Positions 1-5,896 of a stretch of DNA of 6,907 bases are shown here, one piece after another (the first letter of the stretch is position 1; each line of letters opens with the position of its first letter). Where the stretch lies: the NCBI GenBank assembly GCA_902787065.1, contig CADAFA010000046.1, positions 1-6,907 on the forward strand, given 5' to 3'. The notes below the pieces were generated by a model, which did not search any database, was not told where the DNA came from, and saw only the letters and a list, made by a program, of their open reading frames with translations. The stretch is from an uncultured Elusimicrobium sp. GTDB taxonomy: Bacteria > Elusimicrobiota > Elusimicrobia > Elusimicrobiales > Elusimicrobiaceae. A program made the translations under genes and the position numbers.

Positions 1-448
1 CATAGGTCAGGGTTCCGGTTTTGTCAAAGACGATCGTATCGGCCTGAGCGACTGCCTCCAGGAACTTGCCTCCCTTGACGTTGATATGGTGATCGCTGCA
101 CTCCCTCATGGCAGAGAGAACACAGATCGGCATTGCAAGCTTCAGCGCGCAGGAGAAATCCACCATCAGGAAGGAAAGCGCCCTCGTGACATTGCGGGTG
201 AGCAGCCAGGTCAGGGCTGTGCCTCCCAGGGACCAGGGCACGAGGGAGTCCGCCAGGTGGGATGCGCGGCTCTCTGTCGCGGACTTCAGTTTCTCAGAGT
301 CTTCGATCATATTTACGATCTTGTCATAGCGGCCGCTGCCCAGAGCCTTGTCGACCCGGATCTCCAGTTCGCCCTCCTCGAGGACTGTGCCCGCATAGAC
401 ATACGCGCCCTCAGATTTGTGGACAGGGACGGACTCACCTGTCATGCT
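1..448 (-). CDS. Heavy-metal (P1B-type) P-type ATPase, internal fragment
   Basis: Read on the minus strand, this encodes about 148 residues of a P1B-type ATPase, a membrane pump that uses ATP to move a metal ion. Seen in order: the actuator-domain loop MTGESVPV (plus strand ~445-422), an AGT turn about 20 residues later, two hydrophobic segments, the membrane motif FSCALKLAMP, the linker KGGKFLEA, and the phosphorylation motif DKTGTLT at about 29-6. The gene continues past base 1, so the ATP-binding region is missing. Upstream of TGES there is no start codon; the frame runs through unrelated residues to an in-frame TAA at 494-496, so the N-terminal metal-binding and first membrane parts are absent. 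The aligned position of the usual CPC metal site reads F-S-C with proline six residues later. G+C is about 55-63%, far above the rest of the window. The family is certain; the transported metal cannot be named. It is either a foreign truncated gene or part of a chimeric assembly. Confidence 0.9.
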
Positions 449-455
449 GCGCGAG
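446..455. other. Composition and reading-frame break (probable chimeric join)
   Basis: Leftward of this point the minus strand matches a P-type ATPase continuously, beginning exactly at the conserved SMTGES. The residues that should precede it (normally a D/N-x-A-S type lead-in) are replaced by TTSR, followed by nonsense to a stop. Rightward, base composition drops and the plus strand shows AT-rich codons. The join is placed within a few bases by eye. It could be an assembly chimera, a rearrangement or a transfer boundary. Confidence 0.7.
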
Positions 456-562
456 GTCGTGAAGGTGGTTTTTGGGGTAATGTCTGCAGAGACTTATGTA
501 AAACCAAAGAATTAACAACAATTTGGGGCAGCGGCGAAAAAGGTTGCAAAATAAAATTCTAA
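452..562 (+). CDS. C-terminal tail of an unidentified protein, possibly pilin-like
   Basis: From about 452 the plus strand is open to a TAA at 560-562 and reads as a tail containing GFWGNVCRDLCKT and ending WGSGEKGCKIKF. Its codons (GGT, GAA, AAA, TTA, ACA, ATA) look like the AT-rich genes downstream and not like the GC-rich left end. Three cysteines (two four residues apart, one near the terminus) and a short glycine-rich end would fit the disulfide-closed C-terminus of a type IV pilin-like protein, but this is inference from composition, not a recognised domain. The same frame stays open leftward to about 86, but there it is the antisense shadow of the P-type ATPase, so the real 5' part of this gene is missing. 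A second plus frame ends at 513-515 and is less convincing. Confidence 0.4.
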   Translation, partial: RGREGGFWGNVCRDLCKTKELTTIWGSGEKGCKIKF

Positions 563-595
563 AACACTACGTGCAAAATATCACTCTCTTCAAAA

Positions 596-601
596 TATGA
601 T
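596..601 (+). promoter_or_regulatory. Possible -10 box of the tRNA unit
   Basis: TATGAT lies 13 nt before the first base of tRNA-Gln, inside a very AT-rich stretch (596-614), and matches five of six bases of the bacterial -10 consensus. No convincing -35 hexamer stands 16-18 nt upstream; TGCAAA at 572-577 is the nearest candidate and is poor. A 9-nt direct repeat TGCAAAATA occurs at 545-553 and 572-580. If real, this promoter would drive both tRNAs and perhaps the peptidase gene behind them. Confidence 0.3.
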
Positions 602-614
602 AAAATATATATAT

Positions 615-685
615 TCCGGGATGGTGTAATGGTAGCACAAGCGCCTCTGGAGCGTTTAGCCTAGGTTCGAGTCCTAGTCCCGGAG
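615..685 (+). tRNA. tRNA-Gln (anticodon CUG)
   Basis: A full cloverleaf can be folded by hand. The acceptor TCCGGGA pairs with TCCCGGA (678-684), the D arm is GTGT-AATGGTA-GCAC, and the anticodon arm is AGCGC-CTCTGGA-GCGTT with anticodon CTG reading CAG codons. The variable loop has 4 nt, the T arm is CTAGG-TTCGAGT-CCTAG, and the discriminator base is G. The TGGTGTAATGGTA D-arm style is typical of bacterial tRNA-Gln. The 3' CCA is not encoded (ATTT follows), so it must be added by a nucleotidyltransferase. It lies 22 nt before tRNA-Pro and is likely co-transcribed with it. Confidence 0.95.
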
Positions 686-707
686 ATTTAAACGCTGCAA
701 TATATTA

Positions 708-779
708 CGGGGCATGGCTCAATGGTAGAGCGCTCGCTTTGGGAGCGAGAGGTTCCCGGTTCAAGCCCGGGTGCCCCGA
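708..779 (+). tRNA. tRNA-Pro (anticodon UGG)
   Basis: The cloverleaf folds without mismatch. The acceptor CGGGGCA pairs with TGCCCCG (772-778), the D arm is GCTC-AATGGTA-GAGC, and the anticodon arm is CTCGC-TTTGGGA-GCGAG with anticodon TGG reading CCA and, by wobble, other proline codons. The variable loop is AGGTT, the T arm is CCCGG-TTCAAGC-CCGGG, and the discriminator is A. The 5' C and the C1-G72 pair are typical of bacterial tRNA-Pro. CCA is not encoded; a run of six T (780-785) follows directly. The peptidase start codon lies only 17 nt beyond the discriminator base. Confidence 0.96.
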
Positions 780-796
780 TTTTTTAAAGGGGTTTT

Positions 797-1780
797 ATGC
801 CAACAAAAATTTTTAAACAAGCAAATATTTTGCCGGCCTATACAATATTTTTAAACCCGTCTGACTTTAAAACTTTAAAAATAAATAAAAATTTGCAGGT
901 TTATGTTTCAAAGCCCATAAAAACCCCATTTGATTTTGACAGTTTAGTGCCTTCCTTAAACTTAATTTATAAAAACAAAGATGCCGCCGCTTTAGTGCAA
1001 GTTGCCGTTAAAACAGATAAAGGTTGGAGCAGTTTATATAAACTTTTTTATCTCTCAAAAAACTATAAAAAAACTTTTAGTAATTTAAAAGATGATTTTA
1101 TTTCGCGCCAAACAGATACCATTTTGCCGCGCACAAAAGCCACCACTTTTAAACTTCAAATCACTTTGCTTGGGCAAGCAAAAATAAATTTAATAACTGC
1201 CGCTTTAACAAATAGAAATATCAAACATAATACGGAACTTTCTTTGGAAAGTTTGGGCGTTAAAGATATTGAACTGCCGATAAAACCGCTGAGCCAAAAA
1301 GAGTATAAAGTAAAAAGTTTGAGAAATGAAATTTGCAGCCCCACAAGTTTAACAATGGCTTTAAATTATTTCGGTAAAAAAGTTAATTTGGCCGACACTA
1401 TTAAAGGTGTTTTTGATGATGGGGCGAAAATTTACGGCACTTGGCCTTTAAATACCGCTTACGCCGGAGAAATGGGTATAAAATGCTGTGTTACGCGTTG
1501 CTCCTCTTTAGCGCAAGCAGAGGCGGAAATTTACCAAGCGCGGCCTTTAGTAATTTCCGTATCTTTTAAAAACGGTGATCTTAAAAATGCCCCTGTAAAA
1601 CAAACGGAAGGCCACCTCATTTTGCTTTGTGGTTTAGACGAAAACGGGGATTTTATCGCAATAGACCCAGCCGCCCAAACAGCAAAAACCGCACGCCGAA
1701 TTTACAGTAGGAAAGACCTTGCCAAAGTGTGGCTAAAAAACAAACGCGGGCTTGCCTATGCTTTCGCTTATGAAAAATAA
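797..1780 (+). CDS. C39-like cysteine peptidase (Peptidase_C39_2 type)
   Basis: This 327-residue protein has a papain-like C39 domain in its second half. The catalytic cysteine is C180 in ICSPTS at the start of a helix (SLTMALNYFG), the histidine is H273 in EGHLILL, and the acidic partner is D290 in AIDPAA; the block IYGTWPLNTAYAGEMG (~212-227) is typical of this branch. The first ~150 residues look like a beta-rich N-terminal domain (GWSSLYKLFYL, RQTDTILP, TTFKLQITLL) such as precedes C39 domains in other bacteria; that assignment is by pattern only. No signal peptide or membrane segment is visible, so the protein appears cytoplasmic or exported by another route. AAAGGGG at 786-792 is a good ribosome site four bases before the ATG. 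Its end overlaps the next gene, suggesting coupled translation. Substrate unknown; it probably cuts peptides or isopeptides. The domain call is firm, the role is inference. Confidence 0.8.
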   Translation: MPTKIFKQANILPAYTIFLNPSDFKTLKINKNLQVYVSKPIKTPFDFDSLVPSLNLIYKNKDAAALVQVAVKTDKGWSSLYKLFYLSKNYKKTFSNLKDDFISRQTDTILPRTKATTFKLQITLLGQAKINLITAALTNRNIKHNTELSLESLGVKDIELPIKPLSQKEYKVKSLRNEICSPTSLTMALNYFGKKVNLADTIKGVFDDGAKIYGTWPLNTAYAGEMGIKCCVTRCSSLAQAEAEIYQARPLVISVSFKNGDLKNAPVKQTEGHLILLCGLDENGDFIAIDPAAQTAKTARRIYSRKDLAKVWLKNKRGLAYAFAYEK

Positions 1781-3497
1781 AATATTAGTTTTTTTACTCG
1801 TTTTTTGCATTATTGCCTGTGCGCCAAAACGCAGTGAAAAGGAACTAACCCTTGCCCTTGCCGGCGAAACGGAAACTTTAGATCCAGCTCTTTCTTATGA
1901 CGGTATAACCCATGGGGTGCTTTTAAATATTTATGATACAATTATCCGCTTTAAAGGTTCTTCCATTAATGAATTTGAGCCATTAATTGCAAGCCAAGTG
2001 CCAAGTGTGGAAAACGGCCTTATTTCAAAAGACGGGCTAACTTACACTTTCCCTATCAGGCAAGATATAAAATTTACTGACGGTACCCCATTAACAGTTG
2101 AAGATACAGTTTATTCTTTAAGAAGATTTTTGCTGACCGATACTTCCGGCGGGCCCTCCGCACTTTTACTTGAACCTATTTTGGATATAAGCTCCACACG
2201 GGACGAAAAAGGCAATCTAAAAATAACTTTTGACGACCTTAAAAAGGCAATTTATGCAGATGGTAATAATTTAATAGTCAAACTCAAAAAACCTTTTGCA
2301 CCATTTTTGGCAATTATGGCGCGCTGGTCTTATGTAATAAATAAAAATTGGGCAATTTCTAATGGTGCTTGGGACGGAACAGGCGAAACAATGAAAGAAT
2401 TTAATAATCCGCAAAAGCAAACTTCAGCCTTATTTGATAAAGCTAACGGAAGCGGGCCTTTTATAATTGAGCGTTGGGATAAACCAAAAAAACGTATATA
2501 CTTAAAAGCAAATAAAAATTATTTTTTAGGCGAACCGAAACTTGACCGAGTTTATATTATCACACTTGCCGAACAAAGCACCATGCGCTTAATGCTGCAA
2601 AGCGGGGAAATTGATATTGCCGAAATTGCCCCCTCCCTTACACCACAGCTTGAGGGTGATAAAAATGTCAAAGTTTATGATACTTTACCGCGCTTAAAAA
2701 CAGATCCTACTTTGTTTTTTACCTTCAATATCAATCCGGAAAATAACCCCGATATCGGCAGCGGTAAACTTGACGGTAAAGGCATACCGCCGGATTTCTT
2801 TGAAGACAAAACTTTACGCCAAGCATTTGCTTATGCCTTTGATTATGACGCATTTTTAAACCAAACAATGCGCGGTAAAGCACCGCGTGCCTGCGGGCCT
2901 GTTCCGCCGAAACTTTTGCAAAACCCGGCACCGCAAAAATGCTATGATTTGAACCTTAAAAAGGCAGAGCAACTTTTTAAGACTGCAAAAAACGGCAAAG
3001 TGTGGAATAAAGGTTTTAGCTTTACTTTAACCGTAAATTCCGGCAGTACTTTGCGAAAGTCCGCCGCTGAAATTTTAAAAAGAAATGTGGAAAGTATAAA
3101 TCCGAAATTCAAAATTGAAATACGTGAAATACCTTGGGCCAATTTCCTTGAAAAGACACAAAACCACAAAATGCCGCTTTGGGTACGCGGATGGGTTGCC
3201 GATTACCCCGACGCACATAATTTTGCTTTTCCGTTTTTGCACCATGACGGGCGTTATGCCATAGCTCAAAACTATAATAACCCCGAAATTACCAAACTTA
3301 TTGAACAGGCAAAAATTGAAACTTCCCCCAAAAAACGTGCGGAACTTTACAGCCGTTTGCAAGCTTTGAACCATGATGAAGCTGCGCAAATTTATACGGT
3401 TTACTCACCCGGTGTGTGGGTTTTAAGAAGTGAAGTTAAGGGTTTTTTAGATAACCCTGTATTTATGGGAATTTATTTGTATCCACTTTATAAATAA
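1770..3497 (+). CDS. Peptide ABC-transporter substrate-binding lipoprotein (SBP family 5, OppA/DppA-like)
   Basis: The 575-residue product is an extracytoplasmic solute-binding protein of family 5, which delivers oligopeptides or similar ligands to an ABC importer. The start at 1770 is preferred to the ATGs at 1752 and 1758 because it gives a clean lipoprotein signal: MKNK, a hydrophobic core, then the lipobox IIAC with C17 as the lipidated residue. The mature protein opens with LTLALAGETETLDPA, the usual ligand-lobe start, and carries the family signature around DIKFTDGTPLTVEDTVYSL. Near the C-terminus GWVADYPDAHNF and NNPEITKLIEQAK are also typical. The length fits the family (about 500-600). 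No Shine-Dalgarno is visible; the start lies inside the last codons of the peptidase gene (11-nt overlap), so translation is probably coupled. No permease or ATP-binding subunit lies nearby, so it must use a transporter encoded elsewhere. The exact ligand is unknown. Confidence 0.88.
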   Translation: MKNKILVFLLVFCIIACAPKRSEKELTLALAGETETLDPALSYDGITHGVLLNIYDTIIRFKGSSINEFEPLIASQVPSVENGLISKDGLTYTFPIRQDIKFTDGTPLTVEDTVYSLRRFLLTDTSGGPSALLLEPILDISSTRDEKGNLKITFDDLKKAIYADGNNLIVKLKKPFAPFLAIMARWSYVINKNWAISNGAWDGTGETMKEFNNPQKQTSALFDKANGSGPFIIERWDKPKKRIYLKANKNYFLGEPKLDRVYIITLAEQSTMRLMLQSGEIDIAEIAPSLTPQLEGDKNVKVYDTLPRLKTDPTLFFTFNINPENNPDIGSGKLDGKGIPPDFFEDKTLRQAFAYAFDYDAFLNQTMRGKAPRACGPVPPKLLQNPAPQKCYDLNLKKAEQLFKTAKNGKVWNKGFSFTLTVNSGSTLRKSAAEILKRNVESINPKFKIEIREIPWANFLEKTQNHKMPLWVRGWVADYPDAHNFAFPFLHHDGRYAIAQNYNNPEITKLIEQAKIETSPKKRAELYSRLQALNHDEAAQIYTVYSPGVWVLRSEVKGFLDNPVFMGIYLYPLYK

Positions 3498-3537
3498 GAA
3501 ACTTACAGTTGTTATTGTTTACAGAGATTGTCCTTTC

Positions 3538-3569
3538 GGTAAATTTTAACAGTTTTTTTCTAATTTACC
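3538..3569. repeat. Inverted repeat GGTAAATT...AATTTACC
   Basis: Perfect 8-bp arms (3538-3545 and 3562-3569) enclose a 16-nt loop that includes seven T. It begins 40 nt after the binding-protein stop. The T run lies in the loop rather than after the stem, so it is not a standard terminator, though it could mark the transcript end. The left arm with its following bases, GGTAAATTTTAA, is nearly the same as the left arm of the larger repeat at 3704, and can pair over 12 positions (one G-T) with TTAGAATTTACC at 3786-3797. Confidence 0.55.
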
Positions 3570-3703
3570 CCACCCTTGTAAAAAAGTATAGAAGGTAAGT
3601 TTGCCTTCACATCTTACAGTACTAACTATTACATTATTTATTAAAAGTAATAAGTTTTTAATGAAAACCAAACCGAATACAATAACCCAGCAAGTATTTT
3701 TGA

Positions 3704-3796
3704 GTAAATTTTAATTTTTGCTATAACGACGAGTATTAAGAAGAAAGGGAACGTAGCGACTCTCGGTACTCTAGGAACAGAAAAATTAGAATTTAC
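3704..3796. repeat. Long inverted repeat: 16-bp stem with 61-nt loop
   Basis: GTAAATTTTAATTTTT (3704-3719) pairs with AAAAATTAGAATTTAC (3781-3796) over 16 consecutive positions with a single G-T wobble. The enclosed 61 nt are richer in G+C than the flanks and include AAGAAAGGGAACGTAGCGAC and a possible inner pair GAGTA/TACTC. On the minus strand the loop is open for 19 codons before a TAA, but no start or ribosome site supports a gene. Candidates are a small mobile-type palindrome (MITE-like), a structured leader or small RNA, or a protein-binding site. Only the pairing is seen; the function is unknown. Confidence 0.65.
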
Positions 3797-3839
3797 CAAA
3801 AATAATTAACCGGCAAAAAAATAAAAACTGCAAATTCCA

Positions 3840-3869
3840 TTACCTTAAACGCTCTAAATATGGTAGTAT
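3840..3869 (+). promoter_or_regulatory. Possible promoter of the ridA operon
   Basis: TTACCT (3840-3845) and TAGTAT (3864-3869) are spaced 18 nt apart, 25 nt before the ridA start codon. Both hexamers are only partial matches to the housekeeping consensus, and the TATATATGTATATATT that follows offers alternative -10 boxes. A promoter is expected here because the upstream 400 nt lack genes, but the exact elements are uncertain. Confidence 0.28.
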
Positions 3870-3882
3870 ATATGTATATATT

Positions 3883-3888
3883 AAGGAG
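3883..3888 (+). promoter_or_regulatory. Shine-Dalgarno AAGGAG deciding the ridA start
   Basis: AAGGAG abuts the ATG at 3889 with no spacer, but stands a normal 6 nt from the ATG at 3895. This places the real start at 3895 and removes two residues (MF) from the longer reading. Confidence 0.8.
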
Positions 3889-3894
3889 ATGTTT

Positions 3895-4278
3895 ATGGCA
3901 AGAAGAGTTATTTCAAGCGACAGTGCCCCAAAGGCAATAGGACCTTATTCCCAAGCTGTCAGAAACGGGAGCTGGGCCTTTCTCTCAGGTTGTTTACCAG
4001 CTGATGCCGTTACGGGCGAAATTGTCGGCGGAGATATTAAAACACAAACAAGGAAAGCCCTTGAAAATATGGGCCAAATCTTAAAGGCCTGTAAAATGGA
4101 ATATGACCACGTTTTAAAAACAACTGTATTTCTTACCAATTTAGCAGATTTTGCCGATATGAATGAAATTTATGGCCAGTTTTTTGCCAAGAACCCACCG
4201 GCAAGAAGTTGTGTGCAAGTTGCTGCTTTACCAAAAGGGGCTTTAATTGAAATTGAAGCCGTATGCCGTAAAAATTAA
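3895..4278 (+). CDS. ridA: RidA family enamine/imine deaminase
   Basis: This 127-residue protein belongs to the YjgF/YER057c/UK114 (RidA) family, small cytosolic trimers that hydrolyse reactive enamines and imines such as 2-aminoacrylate released by PLP enzymes. Visible hallmarks are AIGPYSQAV near the N-terminus (Y18), SGCLPADAVTG (family form SGQ-x-P-x-D...TG, here with C33), NMGQILKAC, and the signature PPARSCVQVAALPKGALIEI carrying R104, the residue that binds the substrate carboxylate in active members, with C106 and E119 close by. Length is normal for the family. All key active-site residues of the deaminating RidA subgroup appear present, so true activity is likely, though paralogues with other roles exist. 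It is the first gene of the operon; malQ begins 19 nt after its stop. Confidence 0.93.
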   Translation: MARRVISSDSAPKAIGPYSQAVRNGSWAFLSGCLPADAVTGEIVGGDIKTQTRKALENMGQILKACKMEYDHVLKTTVFLTNLADFADMNEIYGQFFAKNPPARSCVQVAALPKGALIEIEAVCRKN

Positions 4279-4297
4279 TTAAATTATAGGGGTATTT

Positions 4298-5896
4298 ATG
4301 ATTGATTTAAGCAAAAATCCGTATTTACAAAAACGCTCAGCAGGTGTTTCTTTACCACTTTCATCAATGCAAGGAACAGAAGATTGGGGCTGTGGGGATA
4401 TGTCCTCTTTAAAAGAGTGGATTGAATATTTTGCCAACTACAATATCAAAGTTTTGCAAATTCTTCCGCTTTGGGAAACTGCACCGCGGGAACATTGCCC
4501 TTATAGCGCTTTAAGTGCTTATGCAATTGACCCTATATACATAAGTATCAAAGATATCCCTGAAGTACAAAATTGCCCCAATGCACAAGAAATTTTAAAA
4601 GATTTGCAACCTGAAATTGAAAATTGGCGCACTAATTCCACCGTACAATTTGACATAATAAAACCTGCCAAATACCGGGTTTTATGGGCTGCTTATGAAT
4701 ATTTTGAAAAAGAAGAAAGGCAAGCTAAAACGGAAAGATGGCAGGAATTTTTAAAATTCCAAAAAAAACATGCTTCTTGGCTTTTGTCTTATGCAATTTT
4801 CAGAACTGCAAAAGACTTATATAATTGGTCCTCTTGGACAACTTGGTCCGAAGATTTAAAAAATAGAAAAATAGAGGAAATAAAAGACTTTCTAATCAAA
4901 AATGAAAGGCAAGTAATGTTCTTTTGCTATATCCAATGGATTGCTCAAGAACAACTTGAACAGGCTATAAATTTTGCTAAAGAAAAAAATGTTTCACTTT
5001 TCGGGGATATACCATTCGGTGTAAATTTTGACAGTGCCGATGTTTGGGCAAACCAAACAAAATTTTTGCTTGATACCGAAGTAGGCGCACCTAAAGATAC
5101 CCTTGCACAGGGTGGGCAGAAATGGGGCCTTCCGGCTTATAATTGGCCTTCAATTGAAGAACAAAATTTTAATTTCTGGCGAGCTAAAATAAACCGTGCT
5201 TGCGAAATTTATGATATTTTCCGCTTAGACCATTTAGTGGGCTTTTTCAGAACCTGGGTTTTTAAACAAGGGGATGATATCGGCGCTTATGATATAAGTG
5301 ACGAAGCAACCCAAAAAGCCCGTGGGGAAAAATTTCTTGAAGCAGTTGTTGAAACTGCAAAAGATAAATTGCCCGTAGGTGAAGATTTAGGTGTAATACC
5401 GGATTATATGCGTGAATATATGAAAGAAATCCACATGCCCGGTTACCGCGTAATAAGATGGGAAAAGGATAATGAAATTTTCCGCGAACCGCGTAATTAT
5501 CCAAAAGCTTCCCTGGCAACAACTTCCACCCATGACACTACCACTTTAAAACAATGGTGGGAAGAGATGCCCGCTTGGCAGAGGGCAAATTTCTGGGAAA
5601 TGGTTTCCGCCCAAAAAACTGACGGGAATTTACCTTATACCCAAGAAATAAATATTGAAATTTTAAAGAGGGTTTTAAGTTCAAATTCAGATTTGGCAAT
5701 ATTCCCCTTGCAAGATATAATAGGAACTACCGACCAAATCAATGTTCCCGGCACTGTAAGCCCGGGTAATTGGACTTACCGCTTGCCTTACACAACCAAA
5801 GAGTTTGAAGAAAAGTATAATGGCATTATGACAACATTAAAATGTTTGATTGAAGAAACAGACAGAGCGGAGGAGGCTCAAAATGTTAACAGTTAG
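4298..5896 (+). CDS. malQ: 4-alpha-glucanotransferase (amylomaltase, GH77)
   Basis: The 532-residue enzyme transfers alpha-1,4-glucan segments between maltodextrins or glycogen-derived chains, releasing glucose; it works in the cytoplasm. GH77 landmarks are RSAGVSLPLSSMQG with GCGD at the N-terminus, the strand VLQILPLWET, the pocket HCPYSALSAYAIDPIYI, LFGDIPFGVNFDSADVWAN, and the three catalytic acids: nucleophile D311 in FRLDHLVGFF, acid/base E362 in GEDLGVIP, and D413 in STHDTTTL. The C-terminus carries INVPGTVSPGNWTYRLP. Length matches the family (about 500-550), and no extra starch-binding domains are present. AGGGG at 4288-4292 sits five bases before the ATG. The last 14 nt overlap plsY. 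No glycogen or maltose transport genes are next to it, so the source of its substrate is not shown. Confidence 0.95.
   Translation: MIDLSKNPYLQKRSAGVSLPLSSMQGTEDWGCGDMSSLKEWIEYFANYNIKVLQILPLWETAPREHCPYSALSAYAIDPIYISIKDIPEVQNCPNAQEILKDLQPEIENWRTNSTVQFDIIKPAKYRVLWAAYEYFEKEERQAKTERWQEFLKFQKKHASWLLSYAIFRTAKDLYNWSSWTTWSEDLKNRKIEEIKDFLIKNERQVMFFCYIQWIAQEQLEQAINFAKEKNVSLFGDIPFGVNFDSADVWANQTKFLLDTEVGAPKDTLAQGGQKWGLPAYNWPSIEEQNFNFWRAKINRACEIYDIFRLDHLVGFFRTWVFKQGDDIGAYDISDEATQKARGEKFLEAVVETAKDKLPVGEDLGVIPDYMREYMKEIHMPGYRVIRWEKDNEIFREPRNYPKASLATTSTHDTTTLKQWWEEMPAWQRANFWEMVSAQKTDGNLPYTQEINIEILKRVLSSNSDLAIFPLQDIIGTTDQINVPGTVSPGNWTYRLPYTTKEFEEKYNGIMTTLKCLIEETDRAEEAQNVNS
5871..5876 (+). promoter_or_regulatory. 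Shine-Dalgarno AGGAGG of plsY inside malQ
   Basis: A perfect AGGAGG lies within the last codons of malQ, 6 nt before the ATG at 5883. It fixes the plsY start there rather than at the in-frame TTG at 5850, and implies translation initiates or re-initiates as malQ finishes. Confidence 0.88.

Larger units (their letters stand above)
3498..3894. other. Gene-free intergenic region between the binding protein and ridA
   Basis: About 400 nt, very AT-rich, with stop codons in all frames and no credible gene. It contains the inverted repeats at 3538-3569 and 3704-3796, a small hairpin GAAGGT/GCCTTC (3591-3596 with 3603-3608, last pair G-T), and the ridA leader. No canonical terminator (GC-rich stem followed by a T run) is visible after the stop at 3497. 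The stretch 3720-3780 is noticeably less AT-rich than its surroundings. A T-box, a CRISPR repeat and a transposase fragment were looked for and not seen. Confidence 0.7.

Noticed and set aside
513..515. Alternative plus-frame gene end reading VVFGVMSAETYVKPKN and stopping at 513-515
   Set aside because: It is possible, but the frame ending at 562 has codon use more like the neighbouring genes and extends further; both cannot be real.
86..562. Plus-strand open frame of 158 codons
   Set aside because: Bases 86 to ~448 are antisense to an unmistakable P-type ATPase. Only the last ~36 codons look like real coding sequence, and they are listed as a separate gene tail.
1752..1769. Longer N-terminus for the binding protein starting MPMLSL
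   Set aside because: The six extra residues would precede the MKNK signal peptide, no ribosome site supports them, and the start at 1770 gives a standard lipoprotein signal.
3075..3389. Minus-strand open frame of 104 codons inside the binding-protein gene
   Set aside because: It is a shadow of a clear SBP family 5 coding sequence; no independent evidence supports it.
3591..3608. Hairpin GAAGGT/GCCTTC as a terminator for the binding-protein gene
   Set aside because: It is a 6-bp stem with one G-T pair and no T run after it, 94 nt past the stop codon.
3720..3780. Short minus-strand frame in the hairpin loop, ending at a TAA
   Set aside because: It has only 19 codons after an upstream stop, no start codon with a ribosome site, and no recognised product.
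5850..5882. TTG start adding ten residues (MKKQTERRRLK) to PlsY
   Set aside because: No ribosome site lies at normal spacing before it, while a perfect AGGAGG precedes the ATG at 5883, which matches the usual PlsY N-terminus.
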